From Microbacteriaceae bacterium (GTDB lineage: Bacteria > Actinomycetota > Actinomycetes > Actinomycetales > Microbacteriaceae), in the NCBI GenBank assembly GCA_947378555.1, contig CANCKM010000002.1, forward strand, positions 28,601 to 92,600: 64,000 nucleotides of DNA. The letters run 5' to 3'. Positions 52,525 through 61,709 of the stretch are shown piece by piece; position 1 is the first letter of the stretch; every line of letters starts with the position of its first letter. The notes beneath the pieces were generated by a model. It made no database searches. It worked only from the letters and a program-made list of their open reading frames with translations, and was not told where the DNA came from. A program made the translations under genes and the position numbers.

Positions 52525-53009
52525 TCCTTGGTCGTGATGCCTTCCAACTCAAGCAAGAGGCGCTTGGTCGGCAAACCTTCGCCACCGCTGTAGCCGGTGA
52601 TTTTTCCAGTGCTACCAAGCACGCGGTGGCAGCCTATGAAAAGTGGTACCGGGTTAGCCCCAACCGCCGCACCAACTGCACGGCTAGCCTTCGGGTTGCC
52701 AATTTTCTCGGCAATTTGCTGATAACTGATGGTTTCGCCAAAGCCAATTTTGGCTATTTCAGCCCAGACCCGTTTCTGAAATTCGGTTCCCTGCAAAAGT
52801 GTCGAGACCTCTAAATCGCGACTCTTGCCAGCAAAGTAGCGCTCGAGCTGTTTGCGGGCCTTGGCTAAGACGGGGGAGGAACCGGAGTCTGGCACCGGAT
52901 TGCCGGAAATGTTGAGCGCGACCAACTGGTCATCCATCGCAAAAAGCGAGATGGTGCCGATCCTGGATTCGAAACTGCTGCTGGCGTCAAAGTTGTTTTT
53001 AACATTCAT
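52521..53009 (-). CDS. ogt: methylated-DNA--protein-cysteine methyltransferase
   Basis: GTEFQKRVWAEIAKIGFGETISYQQIAEKIGNPKASRAVGAAVGANPVPLFIGCHRVLGSTGKITGY. Confidence 0.95.
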   Translation of the reverse strand: MNVKNNFDASSSFESRIGTISLFAMDDQLVALNISGNPVPDSGSSPVLAKARKQLERYFAGKSRDLEVSTLLQGTEFQKRVWAEIAKIGFGETISYQQIAEKIGNPKASRAVGAAVGANPVPLFIGCHRVLGSTGKITGYSGGEGLPTKRLLLELEGITTKE

Positions 53010-53095
53010 GTCTCAAACGTATCCATTCGACTAAAAGATGAGATCCCGATAATTCTAAATCTGAATAACTCGGGGATTCTAGCTAAACTGCAAAA

Positions 53096-53133
53096 CCCGA
53101 GGTCCGCTCCTGTTGCGGAGTGAACCTCGGGTC
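53096..53133. terminator. terminator hairpin downstream of aminotransferase gene
   Basis: ACCCGAGGTCCGCTCC-tgttgc-GGAGTGAACCTCGGGT imperfect inverted repeat, convergently placed. Confidence 0.75.
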
Positions 53134-53147
53134 TAAACATTGGGTTC

Positions 53148-54647
53148 CTAGAGCTTGGTCCAGGCCTCGCTCAAGCAACCGCGCAGAATCTGCTCGATTT
53201 CGTTGAACTCGTCAACACCCACCGTGAGCGGTGGTGCCAACTGAACCACCGGGTCGCCACGGTCGTCGGATCGGCAGTAGAGCCCCTCTTCGAACATGCG
53301 ATGCGACAGGATTCCGCGAAGCAGCTTCTCAGATTCGGCATCGTTGAAGGTTTCCTTGGTGGCCTTGTCTTTGACAAGCTCAATCGCAAAGAAGTAGCCC
53401 TCGCCGCGAACGTCGCCAACAATCGGCAAATCCTTCAATTTCTCCAAGGTCTGTCTGAATATCGGTGAGTTGCGACGCACGTTGCCAACCAGGTCTTCTT
53501 CATCAAAGATGTCCAGGTTCTCGAGGGCGACCGCACAGGAAACCGGGTGACCAGCAAAGGTGTAGCCGTGAGGGAAGATCGTTGTTCCGTGCTTAAACGG
53601 CTCAAAAAGCTTCTCGCTCAACAACAGTGCGCCCAGTGGTGCATAGGCAGAGGTAATGCCCTTGGCGCAAACCAGCATGTCTGGTTCAAAGTCATAGAAC
53701 TCTGAGGCGAACATGGTGCCGATTCGACCGAATCCATCGATTGTTTCATCAGCGACCAAGAGCACATCGTACTTATCGCAAATTTCGCGAACCCGCTTGA
53801 AGTAGCTCTTTGGTGAGGTGAAGCAACCACCAGAGTTTTGAACCGGCTCGAAAATAAACGCCGCTACGGTGTCTGGGTCTTCGAACAGGATCATTTCTTC
53901 GACGCGGTTGGCCGCCCACATGGCGAACTCTTCCTCGGTTTCGAATTGGTCCTGGGCGCGATACCAGTTGGTGTTTGGAACCCTAAAGGTGCTTGGCACA
54001 AGCGGCTCAAACATCTTCTTCATGGCAGGAATGCCGGTCAGCGAAAGGGCGCCGTGCGAGGTGCCGTGGTAGGCGACCGCGCGCGTAATGACCTTGTGCT
54101 TCAGTGGCTTACCTTGCAGCTTGAAATACTGTTTGGCTAGCTTCCAAGCGGTCTCGTTGGCTTCTCCACCGCCCGTGGTGAAGAAAACTCGAGTCAGGTT
54201 CTTGGGCGCATACGAAAGTACACGTTCAGATAACTCGATGGATGTTGGGTGTGCGTGCCCCCAGATTGGGAAATAATCCAGAGTCTTCATTTGCTTTGCG
54301 GCTGCCTCGGCAAGGCGTTCGCGGCCGTGACCGGCGTTAACCGAAAAGAGGCTTGAAATACCGTCGAAGTACTTCTTACCGTTCTGGTCCCAGAAGTGGT
54401 GCCCCTGGGCCTTCATGATGATTGGAATTTCACCCTTCTGATAAGGGCTGTGACGCGTGAAGTGCAAAAACATGTTGTCTTTTGCGGCTTGTTGCAGCTG
54501 CTTCACGGTTGGCTCGACGCCTGCTTTACGGGCATCGAGTAGCGGGGTGGCCCGGTCTGCTGCTGCTGCGGCCGGGGTACCCGGAGCCTTGAACGCTGAA
54601 ACTAATCCGCGCACAAGCTTTCCTGCTTGGCTTTCCTTGGTTGCCAT
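53148..54647 (-). CDS. class III PLP-dependent aminotransferase (putrescine/omega-aminotransferase-like)
   Basis: HPTSIELSERVLSYAPKNLTRVFFTTGGGEANETAWKLAKQY, VADETIDGFGRIGTMFA, CAKGITSAYAPLGALL. Confidence 0.9.
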   Translation of the reverse strand: MATKESQAGKLVRGLVSAFKAPGTPAAAAADRATPLLDARKAGVEPTVKQLQQAAKDNMFLHFTRHSPYQKGEIPIIMKAQGHHFWDQNGKKYFDGISSLFSVNAGHGRERLAEAAAKQMKTLDYFPIWGHAHPTSIELSERVLSYAPKNLTRVFFTTGGGEANETAWKLAKQYFKLQGKPLKHKVITRAVAYHGTSHGALSLTGIPAMKKMFEPLVPSTFRVPNTNWYRAQDQFETEEEFAMWAANRVEEMILFEDPDTVAAFIFEPVQNSGGCFTSPKSYFKRVREICDKYDVLLVADETIDGFGRIGTMFASEFYDFEPDMLVCAKGITSAYAPLGALLLSEKLFEPFKHGTTIFPHGYTFAGHPVSCAVALENLDIFDEEDLVGNVRRNSPIFRQTLEKLKDLPIVGDVRGEGYFFAIELVKDKATKETFNDAESEKLLRGILSHRMFEEGLYCRSDDRGDPVVQLAPPLTVGVDEFNEIEQILRGCLSEAWTKL

Positions 54648-54682
54648 TTGATATCACTCTTAACTTGATTGGTTTCTGGGGT

Positions 54683-55156
54683 TCATCGTGTTCCCCAGTT
54701 GTAGAACTGCTTATGCAACTTCAAATAGACAAACGTCTCGGTTGAAGTCACTCCGGACAGGGTCCGGATCTTTGAATTGAGAAGTGCAATGAGATCGTCG
54801 TCGTTCTCACACACCACCTCAACCAAAATGTCAAAACTTCCAGCGGTCAGCACAACGTAGTCAACGGCTGACATTTTTGCTAGTTGGTCGGCGATTTCTC
54901 GGGTGTCTCCGCCACAGCGGATGCCAATCATGGCCTGTCGGTAAAATCCGAGTTGCATCGGGTCGGTCACGGCAACGACCTGCATTACGCCGGTTTCGGT
55001 GAGTTTTTGCACCCGTTGGCGCACTGCAGCCTCGCTCAGGCCAACGGCCTTGCCGATTTCGGCATACGAGCGGCGGCCATCCAGCTGCAGCTGTTCGATG
55101 ATCATTTTGGAAACTTCATCGAGCTGGCTAGATTTTGCTCTTATTACGCGTGACAT
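54683..55156 (-). CDS. Lrp/AsnC family transcriptional regulator
   Basis: HTH DGRRSYAEIGKAVGLSEAAVRQRVQKLTETGVMQVVAVTDP plus RAM domain; start trimmed to MSRVIRAK. Confidence 0.9.
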   Translation of the reverse strand: MSRVIRAKSSQLDEVSKMIIEQLQLDGRRSYAEIGKAVGLSEAAVRQRVQKLTETGVMQVVAVTDPMQLGFYRQAMIGIRCGGDTREIADQLAKMSAVDYVVLTAGSFDILVEVVCENDDDLIALLNSKIRTLSGVTSTETFVYLKLHKQFYNWGTR

Positions 55157-55164
55157 ATGTCGAT

Positions 55165-55192
55165 TTTGCCAGTGAAATAGCCATTTGGCAAA
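55165..55192. promoter_or_regulatory. candidate operator in lrp/aldehyde dehydrogenase divergent region
   Basis: TTTGCCA-(14)-TGGCAAA perfect 7-bp inverted repeat immediately upstream of the regulator gene. Confidence 0.4.
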
Positions 55193-55340
55193 CGAATCCG
55201 TACCGTTTTTGGCATTTCGCAACTAAATCGATAGCAAATAACGTTTGGGTAACCGCTCGCGGTCTAAAATGACGATGGATAGGCTTGTTGCCAATGCTCA
55301 CGCTCGCCGCGAGTCTATTTTTACCCTCACAGGAGAGAAA

Positions 55341-56777
55341 ATGGCGATTCAAGAACTTCAAAACTTTGTTGATGGCGAGTACATCGAGTCTCGGTCTGAT
55401 GAACGTCTGGGGATAATAAATCCAGCGGACGGTCAGGTTTACGCCAGTTCAGCCGTTTCGAACGAGGCCGATGTCGACGCCGCTTATCGAGCCGCTGATC
55501 GGGCCTTCGATGAGTGGAGCAACTTCACACCCGGCGAGCGCCAGTTGGCGCTATTCAGAATCGCAGACGCGCTTGCCGACCGGGCCGAGGAGATTGCCGA
55601 TGTGGAATCGCGCAACACCGGGAAGCCAAGAAACACGCTCGTTGAGTATGAAGTGATGGTTTCGGTTGATCAGATTCGATTTTTCGCCGGAGCAGCCAGA
55701 AACCTAGAAGGTCGCGCCACCGCCGAATACGCCAAGGACCACACCTCATCAATCCGGCGCGAACCAATCGGTGTAATCGGTCAGGTGACACCGTGGAATT
55801 ACCCACTGAATATGGCCACCTGGAAGTTCGCCCCAGCTCTTGCAGCCGGAAACACCATTGTCCTTAAGCCATCCGATACGACTCCGGCATCGACACTGTT
55901 GTTAGCCGAGATCGCCAGCCAATACCTGCCAAAGGGTGTCTTCAACGTGGTCACGGGAAACCGCGACACCGGGCGCGCCATGATTGACCACCGCACTCCG
56001 CAGATGGTTTCGATTACCGGTTCGGTGCGGGCCGGAATGGAAGTTGCCAAGGCGGCGTCCTCCGATCTCAAACGCGTTCACCTCGAGCTCGGTGGCAAAG
56101 CGCCGGTTATTGTCTTTGCCGACGCGGACCTCAAAAAAGCGGCTGCCCAAATCGTCTTTGCCGGTTTCTTTAATGCGGGACAAGACTGCACCGCGGCCAC
56201 TCGGCTTTTGGTTCATGAATCGGTTCACGATGAGTTCCTCGAACTTCTGGTCTCTGAGGTGAAGGCGAATGCGCTAACCGGCGACCCAAGCCGCGATGAC
56301 GTTTTGTTTGGCCCCGTGAATAATGCGAGCCAGCTTGAGCGCGTAGAGGGATTTATCGCCCGCCTTCCAGATCATGCAACGGTCGAAGTGGGCGGAAACG
56401 CGGTGGTGGGCGCCGGCTACTTCCACGAAGCAACCGTGATTTCGGGTCTTCAGCAAACCGACGAGGTGATCCAAACTGAAATTTTTGGACCCGTGATTAC
56501 CGTGCAGAAGTTTGCCACCGATGAAGAGGCCCTGCGTTGGGCCAATGATGTGCTCTACGGTTTGGCCTCATCGGTCTGGACCACGAATCACACCAGGGCC
56601 ATGAGATTCGCCAAGGGACTTCACTTCGGTTGTGTCTGGATCAATACGCACATCCCGGTGGTGGCCGAAATGCCTCACGGTGGTTATCGCCATTCGGGTT
56701 ACGGCAAGGATCTATCCATGTACGGCTTCGAGGATTACACCCGCATCAAACACGTCATGTCCTATATCGGCGACTGA
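55341..56777 (+). CDS. gamma-aminobutyraldehyde dehydrogenase-like aldehyde dehydrogenase
   Basis: VTPWNYPLNMATWKFAPALAAGNTIVLKPSDTTP, VHLELGGKAPVIVF, FFNAGQDCTAATRLLV. Confidence 0.9.
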   Translation: MAIQELQNFVDGEYIESRSDERLGIINPADGQVYASSAVSNEADVDAAYRAADRAFDEWSNFTPGERQLALFRIADALADRAEEIADVESRNTGKPRNTLVEYEVMVSVDQIRFFAGAARNLEGRATAEYAKDHTSSIRREPIGVIGQVTPWNYPLNMATWKFAPALAAGNTIVLKPSDTTPASTLLLAEIASQYLPKGVFNVVTGNRDTGRAMIDHRTPQMVSITGSVRAGMEVAKAASSDLKRVHLELGGKAPVIVFADADLKKAAAQIVFAGFFNAGQDCTAATRLLVHESVHDEFLELLVSEVKANALTGDPSRDDVLFGPVNNASQLERVEGFIARLPDHATVEVGGNAVVGAGYFHEATVISGLQQTDEVIQTEIFGPVITVQKFATDEEALRWANDVLYGLASSVWTTNHTRAMRFAKGLHFGCVWINTHIPVVAEMPHGGYRHSGYGKDLSMYGFEDYTRIKHVMSYIGD

Positions 56778-56840
56778 GCGGTTATCCACAATTAAGGCCT
56801 AGCCGCAATCCTGGGCCCTCGCTTCCAGCACCCTGAGATT

Positions 56841-58097
56841 ATGCAACTCTTATGGTTCCTTCCCTCGCTCGGTTTTGGCATTTACATGGGCCTTAGCTCT
56901 GGCATGTGGCAGATGGCCGTGATGAGCGGTTGCACCGGGTTGATTCTTGGTCTCACCATGCTGTTTCGGCGTAACTCCTTCAAGCCAACCCCCGAAGACA
57001 GGGTCGATTTGGGTTTTTCCGGAGCGGCAATAGCTGGCCGGGTGCTTCCTAAAACGCTGGTGTTTTGTCGGGCCAGTTGGCGAGCGTTGCTCTGGTCGGA
57101 GTTTGAGAATCTACTGGCAGCGAGGCAGGCCATGGCTAATCTTGCCGCGCTTGAAGCCAACGGTTTCGCGGTTTCCGAGACGATGGATGACGGGTTGCGC
57201 GCCTGTCTCGGCTTTGAAGGCGACCAGCCCCTCGCGGTCGACTTGGCGCAGTCGGGGCCTCACCTATTAGTGGTTGGGCCTACCGGAGTTGGAAAAAGCC
57301 AGTTCCTGCGTTTGGTCATTCGTTCTCTCAGGTCGGGGCACGCCCCGAACCGCTTAGCGCTCGTGCTTGTTGATTACAAAGGTGGCTCCACCCTGGGCCA
57401 GTTTCGATCCGAACCGGGTCTGCTCAGTTTTGTGACCGATCTTGATGAGGCCGAAACCAAAACCGCGCTCTGGCAACAGTTGCTGGCCGAACTTGAGGCC
57501 AGAGAGTCGCTTTTTGCGTTGACCGCAATCTCCAATATCGCCGAGTATCGCCGCCAGGCCGGCGAGCTTCCAAGGGTCCTCGTGGTCGTGGACGAGTTGG
57601 GGGCGGTGCTGGCTGGCCCACCGGCGGCCACAGCGGCACTCGAGGCAATCGCGGCCCGTGGGCGATCTTTAGGGGTGCACCTCATTTGTGCAACCCAGTC
57701 GCTGGCGGGAATCCCAAGGGGGTTGCTCACCAACCTTCGGTTGCGCGCGGCCATTGGGGCGGTCGACCAAATCGAGGTAGCCCAACTCGGCGGCTTGACT
57801 GGGCGAGCTCAACCGAAGCTGGAAAGGCGCGATGGATGGGCTTTCGGGCAGCTAATCTCTCTCTCGGACGAAACGCGAACGTTTCACTACCCCTTTGGGC
57901 TAAAACTGAACCCCCCGACAGAGCCGAGGGGTTCAGAAGTAAATCCATCGAACGTTACGCCAGAAGTTCTGCTAGCGGACGAGCCGCCAAGCCGTGAGCC
58001 TGAGCCACCGGTTCGTTTACGAGTTCGCCAGCGTGGGTATTTAGCCCGAGCGCGAGTGCCGCATCTGCTCGACAAGCTTCGACCCAGCCAAGCTTAG
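56841..58097 (+). CDS. FtsK/SpoIIIE (EccC-like) membrane ATPase, single P-loop domain
   Basis: Two N-terminal TM segments; LVVGPTGVGKSQFLRL, LVLVDYKGGSTLGQF, VLVVVDELGAVLAG, LICATQSLAGIPRGLL. Confidence 0.88.
   Translation: MQLLWFLPSLGFGIYMGLSSGMWQMAVMSGCTGLILGLTMLFRRNSFKPTPEDRVDLGFSGAAIAGRVLPKTLVFCRASWRALLWSEFENLLAARQAMANLAALEANGFAVSETMDDGLRACLGFEGDQPLAVDLAQSGPHLLVVGPTGVGKSQFLRLVIRSLRSGHAPNRLALVLVDYKGGSTLGQFRSEPGLLSFVTDLDEAETKTALWQQLLAELEARESLFALTAISNIAEYRRQAGELPRVLVVVDELGAVLAGPPAATAALEAIAARGRSLGVHLICATQSLAGIPRGLLTNLRLRAAIGAVDQIEVAQLGGLTGRAQPKLERRDGWAFGQLISLSDETRTFHYPFGLKLNPPTEPRGSEVNPSNVTPEVLLADEPPSREPEPPVRLRVRQRGYLARARVPHLLDKLRPSQA
57908..57934 (-). terminator. terminator-like hairpin for ald inside the 3' coding part of the FtsK-like gene
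   Basis: Minus strand GAACCCC-t-CG-gctctgt-CG-g-GGGGTTC followed by AGTTTTAG. Confidence 0.65.
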
Positions 58098-59070
58098 CCA
58101 GCGCTCGAGCATAGGGGAGCGTGGCGTTGGTTAGAGCGTAGGTAGAGGTGTGAGGCACAGCGCCCGGCATGTTTGCCACGCAGTAGAAAATCGATTCGTG
58201 AACCTTAAAGGTCGGTTCCGCGTGCGTGGTCGGTCTCGAATCCTCGAAGCAACCACCCTGATCGATGGCGATGTCGACGAGCACGCTGCCAGGCTTCATC
58301 TTTTTTACCAACGCGTTGGTTACCAATTTAGGTGCCTTAGCGCCTGGGATAAGAACCGAACCAATCACCAGGTCGGCATTGATGACCGCGTGCTCGATTT
58401 CATAACTGTTGCTAACGATGGTTCGAAGACGGCCACTGTAAAGCGCATCGAGTTCGCGCAGTCGATTAAGGTTGGTGTCTAGAACGGTGACTTCTGCCCC
58501 TGAACCGATTGCCATGGCCACGGCATTGGTTCCTGCTACGCCACCGCCGAGCACGGTGACCCTTGCCGGTCTGGTTCCAGGAACTCCACCGAGGAGCATT
58601 CCATTGCCGCCATTTTGACGAAGCAGGGTGTGAGCTCCAACCAAGGGAGCTAACCTTCCCGCAACCTCGCTCATCGGAGCAAGAAGTGGCAATTGACGGT
58701 TCGGCAACTGCACGGTCTCGTAGGCGATAGCCGTGACGCGACGGTTTAGCAATTCTTGAGTGAGTGGCAAGTCAGCGGCCAGGTGCAGATAGGTGAAGAG
58801 TAGGAGCCCCTCGCGCAGAAAGTGATACTCGCTTTCGATTGGCTCTTTCACCTTTAGTACTAGGTCTCCAGCAGCCCAGGTTGCCGCAGCGTCCTTGGTT
58901 ATCACGGCTCCGGCCGCTTGGTACTCCGCATCTGAAATCGCGGATCCGATTCCGGCTCCGGTCTCGATTGAAACCACGTGACCGTTGGCGACTAAATCAT
59001 GCACTCCCGCCGGGGTAATCGCTACCCGAAATTCGTTGTTTTTTACCTCTTTAGGTACCGAGACCTTCAT
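57955..59070 (-). CDS. ald: alanine dehydrogenase
   Basis: [78 protein letters not shown]. Confidence 0.95.
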   Translation of the reverse strand: MKVSVPKEVKNNEFRVAITPAGVHDLVANGHVVSIETGAGIGSAISDAEYQAAGAVITKDAAATWAAGDLVLKVKEPIESEYHFLREGLLLFTYLHLAADLPLTQELLNRRVTAIAYETVQLPNRQLPLLAPMSEVAGRLAPLVGAHTLLRQNGGNGMLLGGVPGTRPARVTVLGGGVAGTNAVAMAIGSGAEVTVLDTNLNRLRELDALYSGRLRTIVSNSYEIEHAVINADLVIGSVLIPGAKAPKLVTNALVKKMKPGSVLVDIAIDQGGCFEDSRPTTHAEPTFKVHESIFYCVANMPGAVPHTSTYALTNATLPYARALAKLGWVEACRADAALALGLNTHAGELVNEPVAQAHGLAARPLAELLA

Positions 59071-59084
59071 GACTCTCCTTTGGG

Positions 59085-59098
59085 TGGCAACTCTGCCA
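59085..59098. promoter_or_regulatory. small palindrome in ald/potD divergent region
   Basis: TGGCA-actc-TGCCA inverted repeat upstream of ald. Confidence 0.3.
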
Positions 59099-59331
59099 AC
59101 TCACAAAAACAACGATACCGCGTCCAAAATGGATTTTAGCCACTGATTTAGTTGAGTTTTTATCAATTAGGCACGGAATCGGTTTAGTAACGGAAATTTT
59201 GATACTGAATTACGCGCTTCTGGCCCGAAACCCACCCCAAGTGTGGCATTATTTTCAAAGAGCACGCATTGTGGTGTGCGGTTGTGTTGGTTGGGCTCTT
59301 AGAGACCCGAACGATCAAGGAGTTGTCATCG

Positions 59332-60564
59332 ATGAATAAGCCACTGCCAGAAGATCCAATGATGCAGGACCTAATCAAAATGGCTCGCAGGCATCAGTTA
59401 ACTAGGCGGGCCGCTCTGGCAACTGCAGGAGGAACCGCGGCGGCTCTTGCGCTCGCGGCCTGTGCGCCAACCGGCTCAAAGACACTGACTCCTGCCAAGG
59501 ACGTTTCGGCAACTGACCCAAGCCTCATCTGGAGCAACTGGTCGCTATACATCGATGTTGACGACAAGGGTAACTATCCAACACTGCAGAAATTTAAGGC
59601 GGAAACCGGAATCACGGTTGAGTATCGCGAAGACTACGACGACAACGATTCCTACTTCGGCAAGGTAAAGGATCAGTTGGCGCTCGGTCAAGACATTGGA
59701 GCCGATCTAACCTGCCCAACGCAGTGGATGGCCGCGCGCTGGATCAACCTCGGTTACGTTCAAACCTTTGACAATGCCAACCTTCCAAACAAGAAGAACT
59801 TGCAGCCGGCTTACCTAGGTGCCTCGTATGACCCGAAGCGTGACCTCTCGCTGCCTTATCAGGGTATTCTGGCCGGCCTCGCTTACAACAAGCGCGCCTA
59901 TAAAGAGGCAACCGGTAAAGATGCCCCGGAAACCCTAGAAGATCTCTGGAACCCAGCCCTGAAGGGCCGAGTTGGAGTGCTTTCGGAAATGCGCGACACC
60001 ATCGGACTCATCCTGATGGCAAATGGAATCAAGATTGGTGAAGAAAGCAGCCTCACCGAAGCGGCCTTTATGGATGCCATTGATTTCTTTGCGTCGAAGG
60101 TTACAGATGGCCAAGTTTCTAAAATCAAGGGCAACAGCTATAAAGAGGACTTGGTGAATGGCGACACGATTGCTGCCATAGCTTGGTCTGGAGATATTGT
60201 TCAGCTCAATGCCGAAGCCGGGGAAGAAATTTTCGGTTTTGTTCTTCCAACCTCTGGTGCGACGATTTCCGCCGACTGCTTCGTGATTCCAATGGGTGCA
60301 ACTCACAAGGCCAATGCAGAAAAGTTGATGAATTTCTATTACGACCCAACGAACGCGGCAACACTGGCCGCCTACGTTAACTACATCACCCCGGTAATGG
60401 GCGCCAAGGAGGAAGCGATGAAGATCGATCCAATCCTCGCCGAGAACCAGCTGATTTTCCCTTCGGAGGCTACCCTCTCGGTTTGTCAGAGCTTCAGGGC
60501 GCTAACCAACGCCGAGGACATGGCTTTCACTGCAGCCTTCCAAAACATCAAATTGGGTGCATAG
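59332..60564 (+). CDS. potD: spermidine/putrescine ABC transporter substrate-binding protein
   Basis: TRRAALATAGGTAAALALAAC (Tat/lipoprotein-like), PotD/PotF-type protein SNWSLYIDVDDKGNYPTLQKFKAETGITVEYREDYDDND. Confidence 0.92.
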   Translation: MNKPLPEDPMMQDLIKMARRHQLTRRAALATAGGTAAALALAACAPTGSKTLTPAKDVSATDPSLIWSNWSLYIDVDDKGNYPTLQKFKAETGITVEYREDYDDNDSYFGKVKDQLALGQDIGADLTCPTQWMAARWINLGYVQTFDNANLPNKKNLQPAYLGASYDPKRDLSLPYQGILAGLAYNKRAYKEATGKDAPETLEDLWNPALKGRVGVLSEMRDTIGLILMANGIKIGEESSLTEAAFMDAIDFFASKVTDGQVSKIKGNSYKEDLVNGDTIAAIAWSGDIVQLNAEAGEEIFGFVLPTSGATISADCFVIPMGATHKANAEKLMNFYYDPTNAATLAAYVNYITPVMGAKEEAMKIDPILAENQLIFPSEATLSVCQSFRALTNAEDMAFTAAFQNIKLGA

Positions 60565-61707
60565 ATGGCGACAGAGTTTGTCGCCCGAGGTGCAGACCTC
60601 GAGCTCGTAGGTATCCGCAAGGAATTTCCGGGATTCACCGCAATAGAAAATCTCGACCTCAAGATTCCAGCGGGTGAGTTTTTTGCATTGCTTGGCCCTT
60701 CGGGTTGTGGCAAAACAACGACCTTGCGTCTGGTTGCAGGTCTCGAGCAGCCAACCGCTGGCCGAATTCTCATTGGTGGCAAAGACGTGACCGATATGAA
60801 GCCTCACCAAAGGCCGGTCAACACCGTTTTCCAAAGCTACGCGCTGTTCCCACACATGAATGTTCTCGAAAATGTGGCATTCGGTTTGCGTCAGCGCAAA
60901 ATTGAAGAGCCACTTGCCAAGGCTCAAGACGCTCTAAAGTTGGTTGAACTTGAGCATCTGGCGCTTCGCCGCCCGCAGCAACTTTCCGGTGGTCAGCAGC
61001 AGCGCGTTGCCTTGGCTCGAGCCTTGGTTAACCGCCCTTCGCTGTTGTTGCTCGATGAGCCATTGGGTGCGCTCGATCTGAAGCTGCGCAGGCAGATGCA
61101 AATCGAGCTCAAGGCCATCCAGATGGAGGTCGGGCTTACCTTCCTTCACGTGACCCATGACCAAGAAGAGGCCATGGATATGGCTGACACGGTGGCCGTT
61201 ATGAACAAGGGTCGCATCGAACAAATGGGAGCCCCCGAAAAACTTTACGACCGGCCAAAAACCGTTTTTGTGTCCAAGTTCCTTGGGCAGTCCAACCTTT
61301 TCGTTGGTGAAGTGACCGAACAAAATGCAACCTCGCTGAGTATCAACGTTTCTGGAAGCAAACTGACCGTTCCAAAGGAGAGAGCCGAGCGTCACGAAGG
61401 CAGAATCGCCCTCGGTGTGCGACCCGAAAAGGCAAACTTCCACGAAGACGAGGCTCCTGCATCATCGGCCGGACTTAACATCATCGGACCCGGGGAAATC
61501 ATCGACATTCGCTTCACCGGTGTCAGCAACCAGTACCTGATTGATATTCCAAACCTTGGTCAGGTCACCGTCTTTGCCCAGAACATTGGCAAGTCACCGG
61601 TCACCGAACTTGGTGCCAAGGTTTGGGTCAGCTGGAAGGTTGAGCACAGCTTTGGGCTTTCAGACCTTCCGATTGATAGCGTTACCGAGTCAATAGCGGT
61701 GCTCTAA
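60565..61707 (+). CDS. potA: spermidine/putrescine ABC transporter ATP-binding protein
   Basis: LLGPSGCGKTTTLRLVAG, LSGGQQQRVALARAL, LLLLDEPLGALD; C-terminal TOBE domain. Confidence 0.94.
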   Translation: MATEFVARGADLELVGIRKEFPGFTAIENLDLKIPAGEFFALLGPSGCGKTTTLRLVAGLEQPTAGRILIGGKDVTDMKPHQRPVNTVFQSYALFPHMNVLENVAFGLRQRKIEEPLAKAQDALKLVELEHLALRRPQQLSGGQQQRVALARALVNRPSLLLLDEPLGALDLKLRRQMQIELKAIQMEVGLTFLHVTHDQEEAMDMADTVAVMNKGRIEQMGAPEKLYDRPKTVFVSKFLGQSNLFVGEVTEQNATSLSINVSGSKLTVPKERAERHEGRIALGVRPEKANFHEDEAPASSAGLNIIGPGEIIDIRFTGVSNQYLIDIPNLGQVTVFAQNIGKSPVTELGAKVWVSWKVEHSFGLSDLPIDSVTESIAVL

Positions 61708-61709
61708 AA

